Source of the DNA: Solihabitans fulvus
GTDB lineage: Bacteria > Actinomycetota > Actinomycetes > Mycobacteriales > Pseudonocardiaceae
Assembly: GCF_008386585.1 (NCBI RefSeq)
Contig: NZ_VUOB01000026.1
Location: forward strand, 18,812 to 82,811
Direction: 5' to 3'
Length of the DNA stretch: 64,000 bases
A program made the translations under genes and the position numbers. Of this stretch, positions 27,313 to 36,263 are shown one piece after another (position 1 is the first letter of the stretch; each line of letters begins with the position of its first letter). The notes beneath the pieces were generated by a model. The model ran no database searches, had not been told where the DNA came from, and saw only the letters and a list, made by a program, of their open reading frames with translations.

Positions 27313-28800
27313 GTGTCAGAGGCAGACGACCGGCAGCTCGCCGGTCTTGGCTACCGGTCGGAGTTCCGCCGGGACATGGGCGCCTGGGCCAACTTCTCGC
27401 TCGGCTTCACCTACCTCTCCCCCGTCGTCGGCACGTACACGCTGTTCGGCAGCGCGCTCGCGGCGGGCGGGCCGCCGATGATCTGGAGCTTCGCGCTGGC
27501 CGGGCTCGGGCAGTTCCTGGTGGCGCTGGTGTTCGGCGAGCTGGTCGCGCAGTTCCCGGTGGCCGGCGGCATGTACCCGTGGGCACGGCGACTGTGGGGC
27601 CGCCGCTGGGGCTGGCTGACCGGCTGGGTGTACCTCGTCGCGCTGCTGGTCACCATCGCGAGCGTCAGCTACGGCGCTGGCCCCTATCTCGCCACGCTGC
27701 TCGGGTTCGGCGCCACCACGAACACCACGGTGCTGTGCGCGGTGGCCGTGATCGCGGTGTCGACCGCCATCAACTACGCGGGCACCAGGGTGCTGTCCGT
27801 CGCCGCCGTTTTCGGTTTCGGCGCCGAGATCATCGGGGCGCTCGCGGTCGGCGGCTGGCTGCTGTTCACCCATCGGCTGCACGGCATCGGCGTCGTGTTC
27901 GACAGCTTCGGCGCGGCGGGGCCAGGTGCCTACCTGCCGGCGTTCCTCGCGGCCGGCATCATCGGCCTGTACCAGTTCTTCGGGTTCGAGGCGTGCGCGG
28001 ACACCGCCGAGGAGGTGCGCGACCCCGGCAGGCAGATCCCGAAGGCGATGCGGCGCACCATCTACGTCGGCGGCGCCGCGGCGACCTTCGCGTGCCTGTC
28101 GATGCTGCTGGCGGTGCCCGACTTCGGCAGGGTGATCTCGGGGCAGGACAAGGACCCCGTCACCTCGGTGCTCACCGACGCCTTCGGTCCGGTCGGCTAC
28201 CGGGTGGTCATCGGCGTGGTGTTGATCTCGTTCGTGTCCTGCACGATGAGCCTCCAGGCCGCGGCCAGCAGGCTCGCCTACTCCTTCGGCAGGGACCGGA
28301 TGATCCTCGGCCACCGCGCGCTGGCCCGGTTCTCCGCGCGCCGACGCATCCCGCCGTACGCGCTGCTGACGGCCGGCGTCGTGCCGGCGCTGGTGGTGTT
28401 CGCCTCGAAGCTGTCCGACAACGCCCTGAACCGGATCGTGTCCTTCTCGACGCTGGGCATCTACCTCGGCTTCCAGCTGGTCGTGTTCGCCGCGCTGCGG
28501 GCGAGGCTGAAGGGCTGGCGGCCCTCCGGCCCGTTCCGGCTTGGGCGGTGGGGCCTGCCGGTGAACATCCTGGCGCTGGCCTACGGCGTCGCGGCCATGG
28601 TCGACATGTGCTGGCCGCGCACGCCGGACGCGGCCTGGTACGACAACTACGTCGTGCTGCTGTCCGCCGCGCTGGTGATCGGTGTCGGGGTGCTGTACAT
28701 GATGCTCGCCCGACCGTTCACGGCCGGGGACGCCGTCGCGGGGGACGCCATTCCGGACCGGTCGGCCGAGGTCGCCGCCCAGCCCGTCGCCGCGCCGTGA
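27313..28800 (+). CDS. APC-family amino acid/amine permease
   Basis: 495 residues with about twelve transmembrane helices. The start has the typical APC region (RRDMGAWANFSLGFTYLSPVVG, a glycine-rich first helix) and later VFGELVAQFPVAGGMYPWARR, FGFEACADTAEEVRDPGR and SRLAYSFGRDRMI, the pattern of the GABA/choline-like amino acid transporter group. GTG at 27313 follows a GGAG; an ATG at 27271 would add 14 weak residues. It is divergent from efeUO. The substrate cannot be assigned. Confidence 0.9.
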   Translation: MSEADDRQLAGLGYRSEFRRDMGAWANFSLGFTYLSPVVGTYTLFGSALAAGGPPMIWSFALAGLGQFLVALVFGELVAQFPVAGGMYPWARRLWGRRWGWLTGWVYLVALLVTIASVSYGAGPYLATLLGFGATTNTTVLCAVAVIAVSTAINYAGTRVLSVAAVFGFGAEIIGALAVGGWLLFTHRLHGIGVVFDSFGAAGPGAYLPAFLAAGIIGLYQFFGFEACADTAEEVRDPGRQIPKAMRRTIYVGGAAATFACLSMLLAVPDFGRVISGQDKDPVTSVLTDAFGPVGYRVVIGVVLISFVSCTMSLQAAASRLAYSFGRDRMILGHRALARFSARRRIPPYALLTAGVVPALVVFASKLSDNALNRIVSFSTLGIYLGFQLVVFAALRARLKGWRPSGPFRLGRWGLPVNILALAYGVAAMVDMCWPRTPDAAWYDNYVVLLSAALVIGVGVLYMMLARPFTAGDAVAGDAIPDRSAEVAAQPVAAP

Positions 28801-28824
28801 CCATCCACTGTGGAGCGTGGGCGG

Positions 28825-29634
28825 TCAGGTGCGGCGGCCGACCCCAACGTAGAGCGCGCACGACTCGGGGTGCTCGCCGACGTCCTCCGGCGAGTCCGGC
28901 CGCCACTCCGGCGCGTACACGAGGCCCGGCCGTTCCAGTTCGAAGCCCGTGAAGAACCCGCTGATGGCTCGGCGGCCCCGGTCGTACAGCGGGGTCGGGC
29001 TGGCGCGGTAGAGGTCGCCGATCTCGCGGACCCTCGGCGGCAGCCGCGCCGAGGTGATGTGCGACAGCACGAGATAGCTGTCGGCCGCCATCGCCTCCCG
29101 GTACCGCGCCACGACACCGTGGGGGCCGTCCGCGTCGGGCACGTAGTGCAGCAGCCCGGTCATCAGCACCGCGACCGGCTCGGCGAAGTCGAGCAGCTTC
29201 CGGGTCACCGGGGCCGTCAGGACCGTCTCGGGGTCGCGGAAGTCGGCGGCGAGCGTCGCGACGAGGTCGTCGTCGGCGAGGATCAGCTCGCCGTGCGCGA
29301 CCGCGACCGGGTCGTTGTCCACGTAGACGACGCGGCAGGACGGATCGGCCCGGTGGGCGACGTCGTGCACGTTGCCGGCGGTCGGGATGCCCGACCCGAT
29401 GTCCAGGAACTGGCGGATGCCGTTGCGGACGCAGAAGGCCACCACGCGCCGCAGGAAGGCCCGGTTCAGCCTGGCCGGCAGCCGCGCCTCGGGCAGGATG
29501 GCCAGCACCCGATCGGCGAACGCACGGTCGACGGCGAAGTTGCAGGCGCCGCCGAGGTAGTAGTCGTACACCCGAGCGGCGTTGGGCTGAGACAGGTCGA
29601 TCGTGCGGGGCGACCAGGCGTGTTGTTCCTCCAC
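28825..29634 (-). CDS. S-adenosyl methyltransferase, PF04672 family (copy 2)
   Basis: 269 residues. It shows the family start RTIDLSQPNAARVYDYYLGG, DRAFADRVLAILPEA, the SAM-binding FLDIGSGIPTAGNVHDVAH, VVYVDNDPVAVAHGELIL and the ending LERPGLVYAPEWRPD. Starts at GTG with GAGG upstream. Convergent with the permease (24 bp apart). It is preceded on its strand by a hypothetical gene and a strong terminator, so it is probably transcribed alone. The substrate is unknown, as for the other copies. Confidence 0.9.
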   Translation of the reverse strand: MEEQHAWSPRTIDLSQPNAARVYDYYLGGACNFAVDRAFADRVLAILPEARLPARLNRAFLRRVVAFCVRNGIRQFLDIGSGIPTAGNVHDVAHRADPSCRVVYVDNDPVAVAHGELILADDDLVATLAADFRDPETVLTAPVTRKLLDFAEPVAVLMTGLLHYVPDADGPHGVVARYREAMAADSYLVLSHITSARLPPRVREIGDLYRASPTPLYDRGRRAISGFFTGFELERPGLVYAPEWRPDSPEDVGEHPESCALYVGVGRRT

Positions 29635-29706
29635 GGTGCACCTCGCCTCTGCTCGGGGTAGCCCCGAGTAGTTTAGCGATCACAGATCGTGGCACCACCC
29701 CGGGAT

Positions 29707-29749
29707 GCCAGTGGCGTCGCGCGACCCCCGGTCACGCGACGCCACTGGC
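29707..29749 (-). terminator. hairpin terminator of the hypothetical gene
   Basis: A perfect 15-bp stem, GCCAGTGGCGTCGCG / CGCGACGCCACTGGC, with a 13-base loop lies 8 bp beyond the stop of the minus-strand gene ending at 29757. Confidence 0.75.
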
Positions 29750-29756
29750 CCTCCGA

Positions 29757-30245
29757 CTAGGCGGTTCTGCCCGGCTCCTGGAACACCATCGCCGGAATGG
29801 GTGCCTGCCGAATGACCGGCTTGGGCTCCTCCACCCCGACACCGTTCGCCGGCGCCTGCATGGTCACGCTCTCGAGCCTGCGCTCGACGAACGGGGCCGA
29901 CTCGACCTCGTTCGACTCCAGCTCCGGCGTGACGTCGCCGTCCACGTCGGTCTGCTTCCCGGCCTCCGCGTTCGGGGCCGTCTCCTCCACCCGGTCAAGG
30001 GCCGCACGGGCGGCCGCGATCCATACACGCTGCATGTGCTCGTCCTTGGCGCCGCCAACCGACGACAACAGGCCGGACAGGACACCGCGAACACGCGCCA
30101 CCAGGGCCGGGCGGCGGCGAATAGCCGTCCACACCGGATGGTCCGCCGGAAGGCGCGAAGCTACGAGCTGCTGCACACACGCCCGCAGTTCCTCTGCGGA
30201 CAGGTCCGCCCAGCGGGCAACAGCACTTGGGGCCACCACGACCAA
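29757..30245 (-). CDS. hypothetical acidic protein
   Basis: 162 residues, no family recognised. The first ~95 residues look folded and helical (RWADLSAEELRACVQQLVAS, VWIAAARAALDRVEE). The C-terminal part is acidic and disordered (TDVDGDVTPELESNEVESAP). No signal peptide or membrane segment. A strong terminator follows. It is divergent from the third PF04672 methyltransferase gene. Confidence 0.55.
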   Translation of the reverse strand: MVVVAPSAVARWADLSAEELRACVQQLVASRLPADHPVWTAIRRRPALVARVRGVLSGLLSSVGGAKDEHMQRVWIAAARAALDRVEETAPNAEAGKQTDVDGDVTPELESNEVESAPFVERRLESVTMQAPANGVGVEEPKPVIRQAPIPAMVFQEPGRTA

Positions 30246-30478
30246 CAGGATCCTCCCGACACATAATCCCGCTCACCGTCGGTCACGACGGTATTGAACA
30301 CACGCAAGCATGTCATGACCGCGCCGATAGTCCGACCAGGTCACCCCGGTGTCCTTCGACTCGCTCACCTGACGTGGCGCACCGACTACTCTCCCGTACC
30401 AGTAAGGCCTCGCCCAGGGCCCGTGATCGTCAAATCGTTAGAATGTGCCACGGTGTCTGGACAGCGTTGGGGTGCGGG

Positions 30479-31303
30479 ATGACAGAGCTTTCGAGTTGGC
30501 TGCCGGCCGGTGTCGACACCAGCCGTCCCAGCGCCGCGCGCGCCTACGACGCGTTTCTCGGCGGCGCGCACAATCTACCGGTCGACCGGGAATTCGTCCG
30601 GCAGGCCGAAGTGGTGTTCCCCGGGGTCGCCAAGGCCTGCCAGGCCAACCGCGCCTTCCTGCGGCGCACCGTCGAGTACATGGTGCGCACCGGCATTCGT
30701 CAGTTCATCGATCTCGGATCCGGTATTCCGACCGTCGCCAACGTGCACGAGGTCGCGCAGGAGGCCGACCCGGCCTGCCGCGTGGTGTACGTGGACAACG
30801 AGGCCGTCGCGGTCGCGCACAGCAGGCTGATGCTGCGGGACAACCCCAATGCGGCGATCGTCGAGGCCGACCTGCGCAGCCCGGCCACCATCCTGGCCGC
30901 GACCGAGACCCGCAGGCTGATCAACTTCGACGAGCCGGTCGGTCTGCTGATGGTGGCGACGCTGCACTTCGTCCCGGACGAGGACGACCCGGCCGCACTG
31001 GTGTCGGAGTACCGTGCCGCGCTCGCGCCGGGAAGCCACCTCGTCGTCTCGCACGCCACCGCCGAGTCCCGCCCCGAGGAGATGGGGGCGCTCGAAGCCC
31101 TGTACGCGACCAGCAGCAACCCCGCCGTTGCCCGCTCGACCGACTGGATCACCAGCCTGTTCGGCACGTTCGAGCTGGTCGAGCCCGGTGCGGTCTTCGT
31201 GCCGGAGTGGTGCGTCGACGGCACGGTCTGCCCGTCCTACCCCGAGCACTTCATCTTCTTCGGGGGCGTCGGCCGCAAGCCGGAGCACGGGCTGGTGCGG
31301 TAG
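30479..31303 (+). CDS. S-adenosyl methyltransferase, PF04672 family (copy 3)
   Basis: 274 residues starting at ATG (MTELSSWLPAGVDTSRPSAA), the classic beginning of this family. RAYDAFLGGAHNLPVDREF, the SAM site FIDLGSGIPTVANVHEVAQ, VVYVDNEAVAVAHSRLML and VEPGAVFVPEWC follow. A TAGAAT hexamer at 30440-30445 could be the -10 of its own promoter. It is closer in sequence to copy 1 than to copy 2 in the NVHEVAQEADP block. Confidence 0.9.
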   Translation: MTELSSWLPAGVDTSRPSAARAYDAFLGGAHNLPVDREFVRQAEVVFPGVAKACQANRAFLRRTVEYMVRTGIRQFIDLGSGIPTVANVHEVAQEADPACRVVYVDNEAVAVAHSRLMLRDNPNAAIVEADLRSPATILAATETRRLINFDEPVGLLMVATLHFVPDEDDPAALVSEYRAALAPGSHLVVSHATAESRPEEMGALEALYATSSNPAVARSTDWITSLFGTFELVEPGAVFVPEWCVDGTVCPSYPEHFIFFGGVGRKPEHGLVR

Positions 31304-31339
31304 CCGCCAGCCGGTGCCGCGGCCGGGCCGGCGTCGCCG

Positions 31340-32062
31340 TCAGCCCGTGGCCACGCCGATGAGGAGGCCGACCAGGTAGGTCGCCCCCGCCGCGATGCCG
31401 CCGAACATCAGCTGCCGGGCCCCGTTGCCCCACCAGGACCTCGCGGTGAACCGGGACACCAGCGCGCCAGCGCCGAACAGGCCGAGCGCGCCGAGGCCCA
31501 GCGAGGCGAGCAGCGAGGGCGCGCCGAGCAGGAACGGGATCAGCGGGATGAACGCGCCGACCGCGAAGCACAGGAACGAGGAGACCGCCGCCACGATCGG
31601 CTTGGGCTGCTCGTCGGGGTTGATGCCGAGCTCCTGGGTGAGGTGGATGCGCACGGCCAGGTCCGGATCGGCGTGCACCTCCTCGGCGACCAGCTCGGCG
31701 GTGCGCTCGGACAGGCCCATCTCGCGGAACATGTCGACCAGCTCGGCCTGCTCCCCCGCCGGATTGCGCTCCAGCTCGGCGCGCTCGACGGCGGCCTCCG
31801 CGTTCACCGCGTTGTTCTGGGTCTCCACGGACGAGTACTCGCCGAGCGCCATCGAGAAGGCGCCGGCCACCAGGCCCGCGACGCCGGACAGCAGGACGAC
31901 GTGCGGGCTGCCCCCGCCGGCGCCGACACCCGCCACCAGCGAGATGTTGGTGACCAGGCCGTCCATCGCGCCGAAGACGGCAGGGCGGAGCCACCCACCG
32001 GACAGGTCGGCGTGGGTGTGCCCGATCTCCTGAGCGCCGATCTTGGCTGCCTCCGTCGTCAT
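31340..32062 (-). CDS. VIT1/CCC1-family iron/manganese transporter
   Basis: 240 residues of the vacuolar iron transporter family: LRPAVFGAMDGLVTNISLVAG in the first helix, FSMALGEYSSVETQNNA at the end of the second, a charged Glu-rich metal-binding segment in the middle (RAELERNPAGEQAELVDMF) and three C-terminal helices. Members export Fe2+ or Mn2+ from the cytosol. Convergent with methyltransferase copy 3 (36 bp apart). It suits an iron-handling neighbourhood with the Efe genes, though no iron box is seen at its own promoter. Confidence 0.9.
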   Translation of the reverse strand: MTTEAAKIGAQEIGHTHADLSGGWLRPAVFGAMDGLVTNISLVAGVGAGGGSPHVVLLSGVAGLVAGAFSMALGEYSSVETQNNAVNAEAAVERAELERNPAGEQAELVDMFREMGLSERTAELVAEEVHADPDLAVRIHLTQELGINPDEQPKPIVAAVSSFLCFAVGAFIPLIPFLLGAPSLLASLGLGALGLFGAGALVSRFTARSWWGNGARQLMFGGIAAGATYLVGLLIGVATG

Positions 32063-32334
32063 GCGGTGATTGTAGAAGTCCTTTCAGGACTGAGGACAGG
32101 CTTGGCAAGCGCTGCCTTGCCTTGCTTGCCCAGCATGTGGCCGGCCGGCGGTGGACAACGACACGATACGGTCACCCGGTCGGGCCGATGGGCGCGGCGA
32201 ATCCGCGGGAGGATGCGCCCGACCAGCCTTCGAACGCATGTTCTAATATGCCGCCGAGGTTGGTTGAGCCGCTACCCGCGAACGTCGCGTCGCATGGCGG
32301 AGCGACACCGGTCACTCTGGTGGAGAGGAACACG

Positions 32335-32808
32335 ATGGTGGGCCCGGACTCACTTACTCAAGAAGACGTCCAGGATCAGCAGGAGCAGCAGACCGACGAC
32401 ACGACGCAGGCCAGCGCCGACGTCGCGTCGGCGGCGCCTTCTTCGGAGGGCTCGGTGAGCGCCGAAGGCGCCGAGGAGCCCAGCGAGAACGGCGCGGCCA
32501 AGCGGGGCCGTCCGCGCAAGCAGAGCACCGCCAAGAAGACCCGCACGGTCGAGCTGACGCTGACCGTGACCGGCACCGCCGAGGGCGAGTGGCAGGCGGA
32601 CCTCGTGCACGGCACGAACCGCGTGGTGCGTGGCCTGAGCATTTCCGCGGCCGCGGTGGCCAGGGCGGCAAAGGAGCTGCACCCGGACATCTCCGAGGGC
32701 ATCGAGACGGTCATCGACGCCGCGCGGGAGCAGCACCGTTCCAGGATGGAGCAGCTCGAGGCGGAGCTGGAGCAGGTCAAGCGCGCGCTCGCCGAACTGA
32801 ACGACTGA
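32335..32808 (+). CDS. DUF6319-type protein with AT-hook-like motif
   Basis: 157 residues. The acidic, Gln-rich N-terminus (~1-55) contains AAKRGRPRKQSTAKKTRTVE, which includes an AT-hook-like RGRPRK. A conserved beta domain (ELTLTVTGTAEGEWQADLVH) and a long C-terminal coiled coil (SRMEQLEAELEQVKRALAEL) follow. The layout resembles nucleoid-associated or regulatory proteins of actinomycetes, assigned here to DUF6319 by memory of the domain pattern. GGAGAGG precedes ATG 32335; upstream in-frame ATGs give poorer N-termini. Confidence 0.75.
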   Translation: MVGPDSLTQEDVQDQQEQQTDDTTQASADVASAAPSSEGSVSAEGAEEPSENGAAKRGRPRKQSTAKKTRTVELTLTVTGTAEGEWQADLVHGTNRVVRGLSISAAAVARAAKELHPDISEGIETVIDAAREQHRSRMEQLEAELEQVKRALAELND

Positions 32809-32852
32809 TCGCTTGGCGCCGGCCGGTCGGCCGGGGCCCGGCACGTTGTGTG

Positions 32853-32903
32853 GGACGCCTTCCTGACACCAGATGGCCAATGGCCGATGCCAGGAGGGCG
32901 TCC
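32853..32903. terminator. bidirectional hairpin between convergent genes
   Basis: GGACGCCTTCCTG pairs with CAGGAGGGCGTCC (13 bp, one G-T) around an inner GGCCAATGGCC palindrome. It lies between the DUF6319 gene and the convergent glycosyltransferase. Confidence 0.65.
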
Positions 32904-32960
32904 TTCATGACGTTTGGCGGAGATTCGGTGTTCGGTGTGCGGTGCGCGGCAAGGGCACAA

Positions 32961-33797
32961 CTAGAGGCGGGCGCTGAGGCGGACCAGCTCGAAGATGGTG
33001 CGGCGGCGGAGTTTGGCGAGCGGGGCGCGGGCCCGGCCGAGGAGTAGATCGCCGCGCGGGATCTGCCACGCGTCGTCCTCGGCGATCCGGCTGGTGAGTT
33101 CGAGCTGTTCGCGGTACTGGGTCCTGGTGAGGCCGGCCGACAGCGAAAAGCGGCTCACCCGGAACGCGGCCAACGACTGGCCGATGCCGATGAAATGGCC
33201 GTGCCGCAACAGTTTCATCCACAGGTCGAGGTCCATCGGGAACAGCAGCTCTCCGTCGAATCCGCCGACCTTCTCGAAGTGTTCGCGGCGGAACATGACG
33301 CCGGCAGGCTCGCCGATCGGGTTGGCGCCGCTGCGCACCACCCTGCGGGCGACCTCGCGGCCGTCGAACCGTCCGAGCAGGCCGGACAGTCCCCGGTTCG
33401 CGGCGAGGATCACCCCGGACTCGTCGATCACGTGCCGGCGCGAGGCGGCCAGGGCGAGGGTCGCGTCGCTGCGGAACGCGGCGACCTGCCTGGCAAGGGC
33501 GTCGGGGTGGATCAGGTCGTCGGCGCAGAGCACCTTGATCAGCTCGCCGCTCGCGAGCCGCACGACGCGGTTCCAGTTCTCCGGCAGTGGGACCGTTTCG
33601 TCGTTGCGCACGATCCGCAGGCGCGGGTCGTCGAAGGACCGCAGAATGGCGGCGGTCTGGTCGGTGCACGCGTTGTCCAGCACGACAAGTTCGAAATCGC
33701 GCCAGCTCTGCGCGAGCACGCTGCGCACGGCCTCCGCGATGTAGCGCTCCGCCTGGTAGGCCGGCAGGCAGATGGATACGGCGGGTTCGCGGGTCAT
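32961..33797 (-). CDS. family 2 glycosyltransferase
   Basis: 278 residues of a GT-A fold: VSICLPAYQAERYIAEAVRS, a nucleotide-sugar site around VVLDNACTDQTAAI, and the metal-binding acidic motif ADDLIHPDALA (CADD) near residue 92. EPAGVMFRREHFEKVGGFDG and LDLWMKLL follow further on. Transfers a sugar from an NDP-sugar, probably to a lipid-linked or surface glycan. Its ATG overlaps the stop of the preceding small Cys-rich gene (ATGA), so the two are translationally coupled. Confidence 0.9.
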   Translation of the reverse strand: MTREPAVSICLPAYQAERYIAEAVRSVLAQSWRDFELVVLDNACTDQTAAILRSFDDPRLRIVRNDETVPLPENWNRVVRLASGELIKVLCADDLIHPDALARQVAAFRSDATLALAASRRHVIDESGVILAANRGLSGLLGRFDGREVARRVVRSGANPIGEPAGVMFRREHFEKVGGFDGELLFPMDLDLWMKLLRHGHFIGIGQSLAAFRVSRFSLSAGLTRTQYREQLELTSRIAEDDAWQIPRGDLLLGRARAPLAKLRRRTIFELVRLSARL

Positions 33798-33979
33798 TCG
33801 GTTCTCGACTTGCGTAGCCGCTGCCACCATGCCGTCACGGCAGCGAGCGGGCCGTCGGCCGATCGGAACGCGCGGCACTCGCCGGGCGGGCAGATCGCGC
33901 ACTCGGTGCCGCCCCGGTAGTGCTCGTGGGCCTGCGCGGGATGGCCACACCTGCACGGCGACCGCCGGGTCTCGCCCAC
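33794..33979 (-). CDS. small Cys/His-rich protein, probable zinc ribbon
   Basis: 61 residues starting at GTG with GGGAG upstream. The sequence SPCRCGHPAQAHEHYRGGTE, then CAICPPGECRAFR, has five cysteines and three histidines spaced like a zinc-binding module. Similar short proteins occur in actinomycetes, but their role is unknown to me. Its stop overlaps the glycosyltransferase ATG by 4 bp, so the two are made together. Confidence 0.65.
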   Translation of the reverse strand: MGETRRSPCRCGHPAQAHEHYRGGTECAICPPGECRAFRSADGPLAAVTAWWQRLRKSRTE

Positions 33980-34332
33980 CGCTCCCCCACCTCCTCGCCG
34001 GCATCGCGGTCGGCGAGCACCGCCCGGTGCCGTCACTGTAGTCAACGGTCGTCGAACCGACCGGATCAACGGACGTCGCACCACCTGCGCGACAACCACA
34101 TGACGAGCCGCGCGGCGACGGCGAACGCCATTACGGATACCACCAGTTCTTGTTTATGTGTAGACAGCTTACTCATCCGCAGCGGGGATTCAGCTCTCCG
34201 TTTCGTCACGGAACGCCATCACGCTCATGAAATGGTTACACAACATCACCCGAACAGGCGACCCCTCAGGTCAGGTATCCCCGAGATGATTCAGATTCAC
34301 CTCGACCATGCGGACGTGCGGAAAGGATCGAG
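33980..34332. other. divergent promoter gap of the glycan cluster
   Basis: 353 bp between the leftward small-protein/glycosyltransferase pair and the rightward glycan genes. It is relatively AT-rich from 34090 to 34260. No coding frame is supported. AAAGG lies just before the ATG at 34333. Confidence 0.4.
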
Positions 34333-35172
34333 ATGAGCCGCGGCAATCGACCGACCGTGACTGTCGTCATTCCGGCCATGAATGAATCAAGAAATCTTGA
34401 AACGGTGTTGCCGGAACTGCCTCCTCTGCACGAGGTCCTGCTGGTCGACGGCCACTCCGTCGACGGCACCGTCGATGTCGCGAGACGTCTGATGCCGGGT
34501 ATCAAGATCGTCAGGCAGACCAGGCGTGGCAAGGGAAACGCGCTGGCCTGCGGGTTTCACGCGGCCACCGGCGACATCATTGTCATGTTCGACGCGGACG
34601 GATCCGCCGATCCCGCCGAGATTCCCCATTTCGTCACGACGCTGACCTGTGGATTCGACTTCGCCAAGGGCAGCAGGTTCATCCTCGGCGGCGGCAGTCA
34701 CGACATCACCGGGCTGCGCAATGTCGGAAATGCCAGCCTCAACGGCGTGACAAATCTGCTGTTCCGCACGCGGTTTTCCGACCTGTGCTACGGATACAAC
34801 GCGTTCTGGCGTGACATCGTGCCCGTGCTCGACCTTCCGTCGGTTGACCAGGCCGCGCCGTCCGGCGCGATGCCGTGGGGCGACGGATTCGAAATCGAGA
34901 CGATGATCAATTGTCGGGTGGCCGCCGCCGGGCTGCGGATCGCCGAGGTGCCCAGCGTCGAGCGCAGCCGGATGCACGGCGAGAGCAACCTGCGGACCTT
35001 CACCGACGGCGCGCGGGTGTTGCGGACCATCCTGACCGAACGGCACCGGAGCAGACGGCTGAGCCGGGCGGGGCTCGACTCGCATCCGGCGCGGCGCAAG
35101 CGCTGGTTGCCGCCCCGGCTGGATCTGCTCGATCGTGCGGTTCCCGGCGTGCCGGCCGAGGAACCGGCGTGA
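34333..35172 (+). CDS. family 2 glycosyltransferase (dolichol-phosphate-sugar synthase-like)
   Basis: 279 residues with a clear GT2 core of DPM1 type: VTVVIPAMNESRNLETVLPEL, VLLVDGHSVDGTVDVARRL, RRGKGNALACGFHAATGDII, then the catalytic FDADGSADPAEI and SDLCYGYNAFWRD. Such enzymes load a sugar on a polyprenyl phosphate at the membrane. It is the first gene of a rightward operon; its stop overlaps the GTG of the next gene. Confidence 0.9.
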   Translation: MSRGNRPTVTVVIPAMNESRNLETVLPELPPLHEVLLVDGHSVDGTVDVARRLMPGIKIVRQTRRGKGNALACGFHAATGDIIVMFDADGSADPAEIPHFVTTLTCGFDFAKGSRFILGGGSHDITGLRNVGNASLNGVTNLLFRTRFSDLCYGYNAFWRDIVPVLDLPSVDQAAPSGAMPWGDGFEIETMINCRVAAAGLRIAEVPSVERSRMHGESNLRTFTDGARVLRTILTERHRSRRLSRAGLDSHPARRKRWLPPRLDLLDRAVPGVPAEEPA

Positions 35173-36263
35173 CGGAGGCCATCGAGGAGGCCGTCGGAGA
35201 CGCCGTTGGGGAGGCCGCCGGAGAGGCCGTTGGGGAGGCCGCCGGATTGGCGGTGACCGTGGTGATCTGTGCCTACACCGAGGACCGGTGGGACGACCTG
35301 TGTGGCGCGGTCAGGTCAGTTGCGGGGCAACGGGTTGAGTCGGCTGTCGGGCCGAAGATCGTGTTGGTCGTCGACCACAACGCGGCGCTCGCCGAGCGGG
35401 CCGAGCGGGCCTTTCCGTGGGTTGACGTGCTGCACAACCGTGGACGGAGAGGGTTGTCCGGCGCCCGCAACACCGCCCTTGCGGTCGTGGACGGCGGGAT
35501 CGTCGCGTTTCTCGATGACGACGCGGCCGCGGATCCCGGTTGGCTGGCGACGCTGCTCGGCCACTATGCGGACCCCGAGGTGGTCGCGGTCGGCGGATCC
35601 GCCAGGCCGGTGTGGCCGGTTCGACGGCCGGGCATGCTGCCGGCGGCCGACGCGGAGGGGCGTGGCGAGCTGGACTGGGTGGTCGGCTGCACCTATGCCG
35701 GCCAGCCGGAGCGCGTCTCGCCAGTGCGGAATCTGATGGGCTGCAACATGTCCTTCCGGCGCGAGGTGTTCGACGCGGTCGGCGGGTTCGCCGAGGACCT
35801 TGGTCGAGTCGGACGAGTGCCGCTCGGGTGCGAGGAGACCGAGTTGTGCATCCGAATCCGGCAGGCAGATCCGAAGGCGCGGATCGTGTTCGATCCGGCC
35901 GCCGTGGTAAGGCATCGAGTGAGTGCGGATCGGGTCAGCTGGCGGTATCTTGCGCGCCGCTGTTGGGCGGAGGGGTTGTCCAAGGCCGCCGTCGCCGGGC
36001 TGGTTGGTGGGACGGACGCGCTCGCCACGGAACGGGACTACACGCGCCGGGTGTTGCCGGCGGCATTGCGTCGGGAGTTGGTCGGAGTGCTGCGCGGAAA
36101 GGGTGGCGCGGCGCGTGGGAGGGGCAGCGCGTTGGGTGGAGCGGCGGCGTTGCCGATGGCGGTCGGATGGGCTGCTGCCGGGTACCTGCGTGGACGGTTC
36201 GGTGGTGCGGCCGGGCGAAGCGGCGGCGCGGCTGCGTTTGGGGGCGGTCGTGAACGCCAGTGA
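35169..36263 (+). CDS. family 2 glycosyltransferase with EA-repeat N-terminus
   Basis: 364 residues. The first ~27 are a low-complexity Glu/Ala/Gly/Val run (EAVGDAVGEAAGEAVGEAAG) encoded by imperfect 15-30 bp DNA repeats. The GT2 domain begins at VTVVICAYTEDRWDDL, with LVVDHNAALAERA, the metal site FLDDDAAADPGWL, VVGCTYAGQPERVSPVRNLMGCNMSFRRE in two adjoining blocks and GCEETELCIRIRQ. A C-terminal Gly/Ala helix may touch the membrane. GTG start overlaps the previous stop (GTGA). The next gene starts 14 bp before its stop. Confidence 0.88.
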   Translation: MTEAIEEAVGDAVGEAAGEAVGEAAGLAVTVVICAYTEDRWDDLCGAVRSVAGQRVESAVGPKIVLVVDHNAALAERAERAFPWVDVLHNRGRRGLSGARNTALAVVDGGIVAFLDDDAAADPGWLATLLGHYADPEVVAVGGSARPVWPVRRPGMLPAADAEGRGELDWVVGCTYAGQPERVSPVRNLMGCNMSFRREVFDAVGGFAEDLGRVGRVPLGCEETELCIRIRQADPKARIVFDPAAVVRHRVSADRVSWRYLARRCWAEGLSKAAVAGLVGGTDALATERDYTRRVLPAALRRELVGVLRGKGGAARGRGSALGGAAALPMAVGWAAAGYLRGRFGGAAGRSGGAAAFGGGRERQ

